Shown: positions 1 through 5,857, numbered from the stretch's first letter. The stretch: 9,644 nucleotides of DNA from STC-54 sp964504665 (GCA_964504665.1 CAZDEH010000030.1:1-9644); one strand, 5' to 3'. Notes: generated from the letters alone by a model not told the origin. Program-made: numbers and translations.

Positions 1-2
1 CG

Positions 3-1580
3 TCAAATTTGAAAGGATATCTGGTATATTATGGGGGCGATTGCCGGAGTGAACCCACCCCGACCCCGACGCCGACGCCGACTCCAACCCCAAGGTCTAC
101 CCCGACTCCTACACCTACCCCCACTCCGTCCCTTGGTCCTTGGTGTACTATTTGTGCTGCAGATGTTAATAAAGATTCATATGTAAATGGGCTTGATTTT
201 TCTTATGTTTCAAGTTGTTATGGGAAAAGCCCTGATGAGAATAATTCCAATGGATACCCATGTGCTCCTGCAGATATTGATAATAATGGGGTAATTGGAG
301 ATCTTGATTCAGCTTGTGTCCAGAGTCAATATTTAAAGATTTGTTCCCTTCTACCTACTCCTACCCCTGTACCAGGACAATTTAGTAATCTATCAGCAAA
401 CCTATATATCCCAGGAGATGCAGTTTTTAATTTTAGCGATTCAGGACAGTCTTCTATGTATACCATTGATATAACTACTCAGCCTGATTGGACTAATGCT
501 TATCCTGATTTTGGTTATGGTTCTCAGAGTCCAATAATAGTTAGTAATCCTTTAAAATGGAGCGAGTTTAAGTGTGGGGCTACTGTATATTGGCATGTTT
601 ATGGTGATACGGCGATAAGTCCAACTCAAGCTGCCACTATTACCTGTACCAGTTCTATTCCCACACCTACTCCAACATCAACTCCAACTCCAACCCCAAC
701 TCCCACCCCCATCCCTTGTACCTTAACCTCGGCTTCCTGGATTACTCCATCTAATCCTGTAACTGAGGGTACACAAGTATATGTTAATGCTGGTACTGCG
801 GGGGATTGTTGGGGGAAAAATGTTTCCTTTAGAGTTTGGGAAGATGACATCATAGGGAGAGATCCGGTCAGGGTTGATCCTATATCAACTGTTGTAGATC
901 GAGGGGTAGCTCAAACTATTTGGACAACTGAGTATCAGAGTGATGGGATTGCAGGAATATCTGATCCTCCTGAATATTACTTTGAAGCAAATATTGAGGG
1001 AAACATTATTTCTTCAAGTGATCCTAAATTACAAGTAACAGCAGTTAAGCCATTTGACCCAGTAGTGTCTTTGAAGGTTACCTGTACTTCTACTAATTAC
1101 TCAGATTCAGAAGCTGTTATTGCTTGGATTAATCCTCAACAGGGAGAGCCAGTTTCTTGGGTTGACATCTCCACAGATAATAACTTTACCAGCTTTTACC
1201 ATAAAGATGTCACAGGTACAATCACAACTGTTGCTCCTCTAGGTTTTAATGGATTCCAGGGAGTTGCAGGTAGCTTGATTGCTCAACCTAATACTACCTA
1301 CTACGTAAGACTATTTAATGGTTCACATTCTGTAACATCAACCTTTACTTTAAGCCTTTGTCCTCCACCTACTCCCACCCCAACTCCAAAGGTTTGTTCT
1401 GTAGGATTGAAGGTGATAGGTTATGCTAATGATTGTGGTAAAGGAAAATCTAAATCAGCCCAATATACCTGTTATGATGGTTATGCCAATAAAGTAGGAA
1501 ATGGAAAGTCATGTGTGCAAAATACCACTTTACTTAATAATGCTCAAAAAGCCTGTCAAGGACGTTCTTCTTGTAACTAA
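3..1580 (+). CDS. Modular secreted surface protein with dockerin-like and six-Cys C-terminal domains (5' partial)
   Basis: The frame is open to the window edge and has no signal peptide after its first possible start (TTG at 9), so the real start lies upstream; residues here are numbered from that TTG. A Pro-Thr linker (about 16-40) is followed by a dockerin-type-I-like module with two 12-residue calcium loops: D52-N54-D56-Y58-D63 and D89-D91-N93-V95-D100. Cys46, 49, 70, 85, 103 and 112 around it could form disulphides. Then come a short PTPTP linker (116-120), a beta-rich module (123-215), a second long linker (218-236), a module at 237-345, an Fn3-like module (349-451), a short linker, and a 61-residue domain with six cysteines (463-523). 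That last domain recurs at 8541-8723. The protein is presumably exported and displayed on the envelope. No catalytic domain is visible in this part; an adhesin or scaffold role is inference. Confidence 0.85.
   Translation, partial: SNLKGYLVYYGGDCRSEPTPTPTPTPTPTPRSTPTPTPTPTPSLGPWCTICAADVNKDSYVNGLDFSYVSSCYGKSPDENNSNGYPCAPADIDNNGVIGDLDSACVQSQYLKICSLLPTPTPVPGQFSNLSANLYIPGDAVFNFSDSGQSSMYTIDITTQPDWTNAYPDFGYGSQSPIIVSNPLKWSEFKCGATVYWHVYGDTAISPTQAATITCTSSIPTPTPTSTPTPTPTPTPIPCTLTSASWITPSNPVTEGTQVYVNAGTAGDCWGKNVSFRVWEDDIIGRDPVRVDPISTVVDRGVAQTIWTTEYQSDGIAGISDPPEYYFEANIEGNIISSSDPKLQVTAVKPFDPVVSLKVTCTSTNYSDSEAVIAWINPQQGEPVSWVDISTDNNFTSFYHKDVTGTITTVAPLGFNGFQGVAGSLIAQPNTTYYVRLFNGSHSVTSTFTLSLCPPPTPTPTPKVCSVGLKVIGYANDCGKGKSKSAQYTCYDGYANKVGNGKSCVQNTTLLNNAQKACQGRSSCN
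54..128 (+). repeat. Pro-Thr coding repeat (linker 1)
   Basis: Degenerate CCN-ACN hexamers encode a (PT)n linker, interrupted once by an Arg-Ser pair. The stretch is much more GC-rich than the flanking AT-rich DNA. It acts as an extended spacer between extracytoplasmic modules. Confidence 0.85.
660..716 (+). repeat. Pro-Thr coding repeat (linker 2)
   Basis: A second CCN-ACN repeat encodes PTPTPT between the first beta-rich module and the next module of the same protein. Shorter versions occur at about 354-368 and 1368-1388, and in the two surface-protein genes at the right edge. Confidence 0.8.
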
Positions 1581-1606
1581 GCTCCAAGCCCTAACCCATA
1601 AAATTA

Positions 1607-1615
1607 TGTTAAGAT
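1607..1615 (+). promoter_or_regulatory. Extended -10 element before the kinase gene (probable leaderless start)
   Basis: TG-t-TAAGAT has the form of an extended -10 (TGnTATAAT, 4 of 6 in the hexamer). It ends 6 nt before the ATG at 1622, so transcription would begin at or next to the start codon. No SD precedes that ATG. The enclosing 9-mer TTAAGATAA (1609-1617) recurs just before the ATG at 8774 and upstream of the transposase start. Confidence 0.4.
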
Positions 1616-1621
1616 AAATTT

Positions 1622-2593
1622 ATGCAAGTTGTAACTGCTGAGCTTGTAAAAAATAAAAAAATTCTTCTCAGAATGGATCTTGATGTTCCTATCGAGGGGA
1701 GAGAGGTAATAGAAGATTTTAGGTTAATAGCTGGGATGCCCACTTTAGAACTCTGTTTAGAGCATGCCAGGAGTGTGATTATTTTGGGCCATATTGGCAG
1801 ACCCGAAGGGAAAAAAGTTGATGAACTCTCAGTAGGTCCTATTTATGATTGGCTAGTCAGTCATGGTTTTGGGCCTGAATTTGATTCTGGAAAATTAAGG
1901 CTTCTTCAAAATTTAAGGTTTGAAAAAGGAGAAGAGGAAGCTGATATCTACTTTGCCAAAGAACTGGCTGCTTTAGGGGATTTCTATGTAAATGATGCTT
2001 TTGCTTCTCATCACCCCACTGCCTCAACCACCACTTTACCAATGTTATTACCACACTGTGCAGGATTACAATTTGCCAAAGAAGTAGAAACTTTAAAACA
2101 TGTTCGTGAGGCTCCAAGGCGTCCCCTTGTAGCCATAATTGGGGGAGTAAAAGTAGAAGATAAATTAGGCTCAGTACTTGAGATGGCTAAAATAGCTGAG
2201 CATGTTTTAGTAGGAGGGAAGATTGCTGGGGAGTCGTCAGTCGTCAGTCGTCAGTCGTCAGACAATATTTTATTGGCTGATTTGATAGAGGATGGGGAAG
2301 ATATTACACCGGAAACTGTGACAAAATGGGAACCTGTTATCAGGGGTGCCAAAATGATTTTATGGAATGGACCTTTGGGTAAAGTGGAAGTCTCAAAAAA
2401 TAACCAAACAGAAAAAATAGCCCAGTTGATTATAGAATCAGGAGCAGAAAGTATTGTTGGTGGGGGAGATACTATTTCCTATCTTGATGCTCTTGGCGAT
2501 TTACCCATGTTTTCTTTTGCCTCTACAGGTGGTGGAGCTATGCTGGAGTTTTTAACAAAAGGCACACTTCCTACAATAGAAGCTTTAAAATGA
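1622..2593 (+). CDS. pgk: Phosphoglycerate kinase, shortened form
   Basis: Transfers phosphate between 1,3-bisphosphoglycerate/ADP and 3-phosphoglycerate/ATP in glycolysis, in the cytoplasm. Family motifs in order: RMDLDVP (17-23), GHIGRP (56-61), QNLRF (96-100), VNDAF (123-127), GGVKVEDK (174-181, with the phosphate-binding Lys at 177), WNGPLG (248-253), E256, GGGDT (280-284) and STGGGA (301-306). At 323 residues it is well short of the usual 390-400. Most of the loss is in the nucleotide-binding half between the GGK at 198-200 and WNGP, about 50 residues where roughly 100 are normal. The usual NDAFGxxHRxHAS stretch reads NDAFASHHPTAS, one residue shorter and without the conserved Arg that contacts 3-phosphoglycerate; the usual Asn of RxDxNVP is Asp21. 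A 7-bp tandem repeat encodes residues 204-213 within the shortened region. The family call is firm; full catalytic competence is not certain. Confidence 0.9.
   Translation: MQVVTAELVKNKKILLRMDLDVPIEGREVIEDFRLIAGMPTLELCLEHARSVIILGHIGRPEGKKVDELSVGPIYDWLVSHGFGPEFDSGKLRLLQNLRFEKGEEEADIYFAKELAALGDFYVNDAFASHHPTASTTTLPMLLPHCAGLQFAKEVETLKHVREAPRRPLVAIIGGVKVEDKLGSVLEMAKIAEHVLVGGKIAGESSVVSRQSSDNILLADLIEDGEDITPETVTKWEPVIRGAKMILWNGPLGKVEVSKNNQTEKIAQLIIESGAESIVGGGDTISYLDALGDLPMFSFASTGGGAMLEFLTKGTLPTIEALK
2232..2261 (+). repeat. 7-bp tandem repeat AGTCGTC, 4.3 copies, inside pgk
   Basis: Four perfect heptamers (2232-2238, 2239-2245, 2246-2252, 2253-2259) are followed by a partial AG. Since 7 is not a multiple of 3, the array cycles through all frames; it has no stop codon on the plus strand and encodes ESSVVSRQSS-like residues. 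Gain or loss of one or two units would shift the kinase frame, whereas three units add or remove seven residues. Confidence 0.9.
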
Positions 2594-2613
2594 ACAGTTT
2601 GTAGTAACAATAC

Positions 2614-2642
2614 TTGACTAGGTAAGGATTCTGTGTTAGTAT
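2614..2642 (+). promoter_or_regulatory. Candidate sigma-70 promoter for the VapBC pair
   Basis: TTGACT (2614-2619) and TAGTAT (2637-2642) are separated by 17 bp and lie 24 nt before the antitoxin ATG, leaving room for a short leader with a purine-rich AGAAAGG at 2651-2657. It matches the consensus in 5 of 6 and 4 of 6 positions. Autorepression by the AbrB-fold antitoxin near this site would be typical of the family but no operator was identified. Confidence 0.4.
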
Positions 2643-2666
2643 TACTTTTAAGAAAGGTAAGAAAAC

Positions 2667-2903
2667 ATGCAACTTACTACAACTGTAACGCAAAAAGGAC
2701 AAATTACCATACCAAAATCCTTGAGGGATAAGTTTGGCATAAAATCATTTAGTAAAGTTTATCTTGAGGCTGATAAAGGATCTATTAAAATTACGTCATC
2801 CTTTGATATATTAGATTTGGCAGGTAAATTCAAAGTTAAAGATCGGAAAAAATCTGTTCTTTTAGCAAGAGAAGAGATGGAGAAAAATTTCAACAGATAT
2901 TAA
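2667..2903 (+). CDS. AbrB/MazE-fold antitoxin (VapB-like)
   Basis: A 78-residue protein with a SpoVT-AbrB swapped-hairpin DNA-binding domain at about 3-45 (VTQKGQITIPKSLRDKFGI is the family signature). The polar C-terminal tail (46-78), rich in Lys and Glu, is the part that in this family wraps and inhibits the partner toxin. The stop codon TAA directly abuts the ATG of the PIN-domain gene, so the two are almost certainly co-transcribed and translationally coupled. The antitoxin is expected to neutralise the toxin and repress its own promoter. Length and order (antitoxin first) are normal for type II systems. The family is clear; the exact subclass name is less so. Confidence 0.85.
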   Translation: MQLTTTVTQKGQITIPKSLRDKFGIKSFSKVYLEADKGSIKITSSFDILDLAGKFKVKDRKKSVLLAREEMEKNFNRY

Positions 2904-3320
2904 ATGCCTAAAGTTTTCATTGATACCAATATATTCCTCCGAACCTTAATTAAAGAAGACAAAAAAAGCTTCCAAGACTCTTTTCAACTTTTACAAAATG
3001 TCAAGACCAATAAGCTCAGAGGAGTAACTTCAAGTGTAGTTTTGTCGGAGGTTGCCTGGACTCTTCTTTCTTATTACAAGTTTTCCAAACCGGAAGTAGT
3101 TAAAGCACTCAGGAGTATTATAAATTTAAGAGGTTTAAGTATTATTGATAAATTCCAACACGAAACAGCCCTATCTCTATATGAAAAAAATGGCATTAAA
3201 TTCATTGATGCGCTTATTGTCTCAAACCCTGACATTTCTAGTAAAAATTGGGTTATAATTTCTTATGATCAGGATTTTGATAAAATTAATGTTAAAAGAA
3301 TGGAACCACATCAGGTATGA
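2904..3320 (+). CDS. PIN-domain ribonuclease toxin (VapC-like)
   Basis: A 138-residue PIN domain covering the whole protein. The acidic metal-binding residues are visible in the expected order: D7 in the opening VFIDTNIFLR strand, E49 (LSEV), D102 (FIDAL) and D122/D124 (SYDQDFD). VapC-type toxins are Mg-dependent RNases that cut tRNA or rRNA when free of their antitoxin; the target of this one cannot be read from the sequence. It starts immediately after the antitoxin stop with no SD of its own, consistent with coupled translation. It converges on the minus-strand DUF5666-like gene. Confidence 0.85.
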   Translation: MPKVFIDTNIFLRTLIKEDKKSFQDSFQLLQNVKTNKLRGVTSSVVLSEVAWTLLSYYKFSKPEVVKALRSIINLRGLSIIDKFQHETALSLYEKNGIKFIDALIVSNPDISSKNWVIISYDQDFDKINVKRMEPHQV

Positions 3321-3355
3321 TTAAAGTTGCTGTAAATCATTTATGGACTTTATTT

Positions 3356-3369
3356 GTAGCGGCCGCTAC
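3356..3369. other. Perfect 14-bp palindrome between convergent genes
   Basis: GTAGCGGCCGCTAC is a perfect inverted repeat in the 60-bp gap between the toxin gene and the convergent DUF5666-like gene. As RNA it could form a 5-bp GC-rich stem with a GGCC loop. Neither side has the T-run of an intrinsic terminator (AAATAAAG on the minus strand, GTAACC on the plus strand). A bidirectional terminator or a protein-binding site are both possible. It contains GCGGCCGC, rare in AT-rich DNA. The rest of the gap shows only a short TAAAT-C-ATTTA palindrome (3333-3343). Confidence 0.35.
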
Positions 3370-3380
3370 GTAACCTTAAC

Positions 3381-3761
3381 CTACTCTACCTTAATCTCTT
3401 CTGCCAAAAACACTCCACCACTGATTATTCCTTCAACCTTAACCATGCTTCCAACAACTAATACCCCTTCCTGCTCAAATTCTGTTACCATGGAAGGATC
3501 AACAATGATAGTTTGACCAGCCACCATAAAGGTGTCGCTACCTACTGCTGTTATTTCGCCCCGGATTTCAAAAGTGGCTTGAGAAAGGATTACAGCCTCC
3601 TCTGCCACTTCATCTTCCTCTGCTCTTATTTCGATCCTCTGCTCATCTTGACCCCGGCCGTGTCTACCTTCATTGTCGCCTCCTCCATGGGCAAATACTG
3701 CTATCGGCAGACCGATTAAGAGCAATACGGATAATGTAGATAAAATTGTTAACCGTTTCAT
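3381..3761 (-). CDS. Secreted DUF5666-like protein
   Basis: A 126-residue exported protein. Residues 1-24 form a classical signal peptide (MKR, a hydrophobic core, then AVFA before H25). A His/Gly-rich start of the mature chain (HGGGDNEGRHGRG) and a strongly acidic stretch (39-57) precede a small beta-rich domain (63-126) with the pattern FEIRGEITAVGSDTFMV, then a G-S-x-V-x-V-E-G strand and a terminal EEIKVE strand, typical of DUF5666, an OB-like fold of unknown biochemical role. The ATG at 3761 is fixed by an excellent SD, AAGGGGGTGA (3767-3776), 5 nt before it. The gene diverges from the ECF sigma factor gene and shares a promoter region with it, so it is probably a regulon member acting in or on the envelope. 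Metal binding by the His-rich segment is only a guess. Confidence 0.75.
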   Translation of the reverse strand: MKRLTILSTLSVLLLIGLPIAVFAHGGGDNEGRHGRGQDEQRIEIRAEEDEVAEEAVILSQATFEIRGEITAVGSDTFMVAGQTIIVDPSMVTEFEQEGVLVVGSMVKVEGIISGGVFLAEEIKVE

Positions 3762-3766
3762 TCATC

Positions 3767-3776
3767 TCACCCCCTT
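3767..3776 (-). promoter_or_regulatory. Strong Shine-Dalgarno of the DUF5666-like gene
   Basis: Read on the minus strand, AAGGGGGTGA differs from the ideal AAGGAGGTGA by one A-to-G change that still allows wobble pairing. Its GGGGG core sits 8 nt before the ATG. It contrasts with several SD-less genes in the window. Confidence 0.75.
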
Positions 3777-3785
3777 TCAACAATA

Positions 3786-3813
3786 TAAACGGATGAAAAT
3801 TTTAAATGTTACA
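3786..3813 (-). promoter_or_regulatory. ECF-type promoter for the DUF5666-like gene
   Basis: On the minus strand, TGTAAC (-35, 3813-3808) is followed by 16 bp and CGTTTA (-10, 3791-3786). This is the classical ECF arrangement of an AAC-containing -35 and CGT-type -10. Transcription would start near 3779, just ahead of the SD, giving a leader of about 18 nt. The sigma factor encoded next door is the natural candidate reader. Confidence 0.5.
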
Positions 3814-3834
3814 AAGTGATGCGGATTACGTAAT
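3807..3834 (+). promoter_or_regulatory. ECF-type promoter for the sigma factor gene (autoregulation)
   Basis: On the plus strand, TGTTAC (3807-3812) is followed by 16 bp and CGTAAT (3829-3834), the mirror image of the minus-strand promoter, with the two -35 boxes overlapping in the near-palindromic TGTTACA. The -35 has TAC rather than the preferred AAC, so this direction is the weaker match. The predicted start near 3841 leaves a short leader containing GAGGGATGGA (3841-3850). Confidence 0.4.
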
Positions 3835-3856
3835 TATAGTGAGGGATGGAATATGA

Positions 3857-4396
3857 TTGCCGGATATGACCAGAGAAATTTTCGAGTTAATCCAAAGATC
3901 CCAAAAAGGGGAGAAGGAGGCTTTTGGGCGTTTGTATAGTCTTTTTTTAAAAAAAGTATACAGATTTATTTATTTTATGATCTACGATGAGGCCATGGCA
4001 GAAGACTTGACCCAAGACACCTTTTTTAAGGTATGGAAATCCTTACCTTCATTTTCTCCGGCAAGAGGATCTTTTAATAGTTATTTACTGACAATTGCCC
4101 GTAACAATGTGATTGATTATCAACGTAAAAAAAAGGAGATTTATCTAAATCCAATCATGGAAGATGAAATTCCTTCATCTGAGGTTATCGAAGATAACGT
4201 TATAAAAACAGAAGAGCAACAAGAAGCACGCAGTATTTTGGCAAAACTGGAAGGAGCGGATAGACGATTAATTATTTTAAGATTTTTTGAGGAATTATCT
4301 ATGGCAGAAATTGCTAAGATGGAAAACTTAAAAGAAGGAGCAGTAAGAGTGAAGATCTATCGGATTTTGAGAAAAATGAAAAATTTAGCAGATTAA
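3857..4396 (+). CDS. ECF-family RNA polymerase sigma factor
   Basis: A 179-residue sigma-70 family protein with only regions 2 and 4, as in the extracytoplasmic-function group. Region 2 covers about 22-92, with DEAMAEDLTQDTFFKVW (44-60) for core binding and SYLLTIARNNVIDYQRKKK (75-93) for -10 recognition. Region 4 covers about 124-177, with a helix-turn-helix (LSMAEIAKM...AVRVKIYRILRKM). It directs core polymerase to a small regulon, probably envelope-related. An in-frame TGA at 3854-3856 limits the start to TTG 3857 or ATG 3866; GAGGGATGGA at 3841-3850 suits 3857, but 3866 is possible and removes only MPD. The next gene begins 5 nt after its stop and encodes a membrane protein likely to hold it inactive. 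Confidence 0.9.
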   Translation: MPDMTREIFELIQRSQKGEKEAFGRLYSLFLKKVYRFIYFMIYDEAMAEDLTQDTFFKVWKSLPSFSPARGSFNSYLLTIARNNVIDYQRKKKEIYLNPIMEDEIPSSEVIEDNVIKTEEQQEARSILAKLEGADRRLIILRFFEELSMAEIAKMENLKEGAVRVKIYRILRKMKNLAD

Positions 4397-4401
4397 TAAA
4401 T

Positions 4402-4980
4402 ATGGAAAAATATTTACAGGAGTTGAAAAAAGAATATCTTAAAATTAAACCCCCAGAGGCGCTAACCTTATGGGGGTGGATGCGTTTACAGCAAAGAATA
4501 AATAAGGATAGTTTTTGGGGGATGACGTTATTCTGGTCTTCAGCATACTCCCATGTGGGGGTGTTGCTACTGATACTTGTAGCTATGATGGCAGGGGTAG
4601 TAGGGTCTGCTCAAGCTTCCTTGCCTGGGGACATTCTTTATCCTGTCAAAAAAGCTTCAGAACAAGCAGTGATTCAGCTTACCGGAGATAAGAGCATCCA
4701 AATAGATCACCGGGCGGATGAAATTATAGATTTATCCAAAAAACATGGTCAAGACCAACGAGTTTTGAATGAAACTATCAAAGAATATAAAAAAGATGTT
4801 TCAGAGATTAGAAAAAGGCTGGAAAAATCAGGGAAAGGTGAGATAGAGTTAGAGAAAAAATTAGATGACCACCGGGGAAAATTTGAAACTGAGATTAAAA
4901 ATAACTCTACAGTTTCAAAGGATCTTCAAAAAGCAATTGAAGATAATAGCCAAAAGGGCAGTAGCAGGGATGCAGAATAG
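4402..4980 (+). CDS. Membrane anti-sigma-like protein with DUF5667-like domain
   Basis: A 192-residue protein. The N-terminal 45 residues are cytoplasmic-looking and basic/amphipathic; one membrane helix spans about 51-72 (HVGVLLLILVAMMAGVVGSA). Outside the membrane, SLPGDILYPVKKASEQ (73-88) is the hallmark opening of DUF5667, followed by a long charged helical or coiled-coil region (about 103-182). The gene follows the ECF sigma gene by 5 nt with no SD, the usual position of an anti-sigma factor. By analogy the N-terminal part would bind the sigma factor and the outer domain would sense an envelope signal. No zinc-binding HxxxCxxC motif is present, so it is not a ZAS-type anti-sigma factor. 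The anti-sigma role is inferred from position and topology. Confidence 0.75.
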   Translation: MEKYLQELKKEYLKIKPPEALTLWGWMRLQQRINKDSFWGMTLFWSSAYSHVGVLLLILVAMMAGVVGSAQASLPGDILYPVKKASEQAVIQLTGDKSIQIDHRADEIIDLSKKHGQDQRVLNETIKEYKKDVSEIRKRLEKSGKGEIELEKKLDDHRGKFETEIKNNSTVSKDLQKAIEDNSQKGSSRDAE

Positions 4981-4983
4981 ATG

Positions 4984-4989
4984 TATAAT
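4984..4989 (+). promoter_or_regulatory. Consensus -10 box before the AbiE-like pair
   Basis: A perfect TATAAT lies 8 nt before the ATG at 4998, so transcription would begin about 1-2 nt from the start codon and the mRNA would be nearly leaderless. A weak -35 (GTAGCA, 4961-4966, 3 of 6) sits 17 bp upstream, inside the end of the preceding gene. No SD is present. Confidence 0.4.
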
Positions 4990-4997
4990 ACCATCAT

Positions 4998-5192
4998 ATG
5001 TTTCTTTGGGATTATGACAGGAAAGAACTGGAGAAAACCCCTGGGGGAAGATTACTAATTCTGGAAAGATTGATTAATTATGGTCCTGGTAAGGAAAAAA
5101 TTAAACTTGCTGAAGTTAAAAAAAATTGGGATAAATTAAACTTACTCCCTACACGTAAACGCCTGTTTGAACTATTAATATGGGGAAAGTAG
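4998..5192 (+). CDS. Small protein, probable antitoxin partner of AbiEii-like toxin
   Basis: A 64-residue protein beginning MFLWDYDRKELEKTPGGR, with a predicted helical, basic remainder ending in RKRLFELLIWGK. It overlaps the following nucleotidyltransferase gene by 13 nt, which strongly implies coupled translation. Short proteins starting with an F/L-x-W-D-x-D motif are found ahead of AbiEii-type genes in many genomes (DUF6922-like), and I infer the same partner role here. It is far smaller than the classical AbiEi antitoxin, which has a winged-helix DNA-binding domain; none is visible here. A consensus TATAAT close to the ATG suggests it has its own promoter, separate from the sigma/anti-sigma pair. 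Identity as an antitoxin rests on context. Confidence 0.65.
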   Translation: MFLWDYDRKELEKTPGGRLLILERLINYGPGKEKIKLAEVKKNWDKLNLLPTRKRLFELLIWGK

Positions 5193-5839
5193 CTATTGTT
5201 ACTTCTGAACAGAAGGATCTTCTAGATGAATTCCGTAAAGATTCTTTTCTTGCAAGCAATTTTTATTTTACCGGTGGTACAGCCTTGAGTTTATATTATT
5301 TACAGCATCGTGAGTCAGTTGACTTAGATTTTTTTTCTGAAACGCCATTTAAGCTGGAAGATGTGGTAATAAAAATTGATTCCTGGAAGAAGAGTTTAAA
5401 ATTATCCTCTGTTAGTTATTTGACAGTAGTTAATACTCATATATTTAATCTAATTTTTCCCCACAAACATAAGGTAAAAGTTGACTTTAATTATTATCCT
5501 TATAAGCGTTTAGAAAAACAGAATGTAACTCATGGAATTATGGTTGACTCAAAACTAGATATTGCTGTGAATAAATTGTTGACTGTACAACAACGGACTG
5601 CCGTAAAAGATTTCGTTGATCTTTATTTCTTACTACAGGACTTTACTCTTTGGGATTTAATGGAGGGAGTAAGGGTAAAATTTAAAATTGAAATGGATCC
5701 ATTTGTGATAGGATCAGATTTTTTGAAGGTAGAAGGGTTTGATTATCTTCCTAAAATGATTACCCCCTTAACTTTAGAAGAATTAAAATCTTTTTTTAGA
5801 CAGAAGGCCAAAGAATTAAGTAAAAGATCTATAGAATAG
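5180..5839 (+). CDS. AbiEii/AbiGii-type nucleotidyltransferase toxin
   Basis: A 219-residue member of the DNA polymerase beta-like nucleotidyltransferase fold. FTGGTALSLYY (30-40) followed by HRESVDLDFFSE (43-54) is the signature: the GG motif, then R44, S46 and the acidic pair D48/D50. D102 in VKVDF is a plausible third acidic residue. The C-terminal motif DIAVNKLLTVQQR...KDFVDLYFLL (K132, D144, D147) matches the family's conserved Lys/Asp block. Characterised relatives transfer nucleotides to tRNA or GTP and arrest growth in type IV toxin-antitoxin or phage-abortive systems. All key residues look intact, so it is probably active. Its start lies inside the 64-residue upstream gene (13-nt overlap) with no SD. 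It is shorter than classical AbiEii (about 300 residues). Confidence 0.85.
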   Translation: MGKVAIVTSEQKDLLDEFRKDSFLASNFYFTGGTALSLYYLQHRESVDLDFFSETPFKLEDVVIKIDSWKKSLKLSSVSYLTVVNTHIFNLIFPHKHKVKVDFNYYPYKRLEKQNVTHGIMVDSKLDIAVNKLLTVQQRTAVKDFVDLYFLLQDFTLWDLMEGVRVKFKIEMDPFVIGSDFLKVEGFDYLPKMITPLTLEELKSFFRQKAKELSKRSIE

Positions 5840-5857
5840 TTCTCTTAAAACTCTTAG

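Noticed and set aside
54..716. Pro-Thr repeats as a CRISPR array or noncoding minisatellite
   Set aside because: The repeats are degenerate at third codon positions and keep the reading frame, as expected of a protein linker; there are no spacers.
626..853. Minus-strand open frame with VGVGVGVGV
   Set aside because: It is the antisense reading of the Pro-Thr linker and adjoining module; it has no start context and no family resemblance.
1857..2117. Minus-strand open frame inside the kinase gene
   Set aside because: It lies wholly within a well-supported gene, has a low-complexity His/Leu/Gln composition and no SD.
3513..3719. Plus-strand open frame opposite the DUF5666-like gene
   Set aside because: The minus-strand frame has a signal peptide, a strong SD and a recognisable domain; the plus-strand reading has none.
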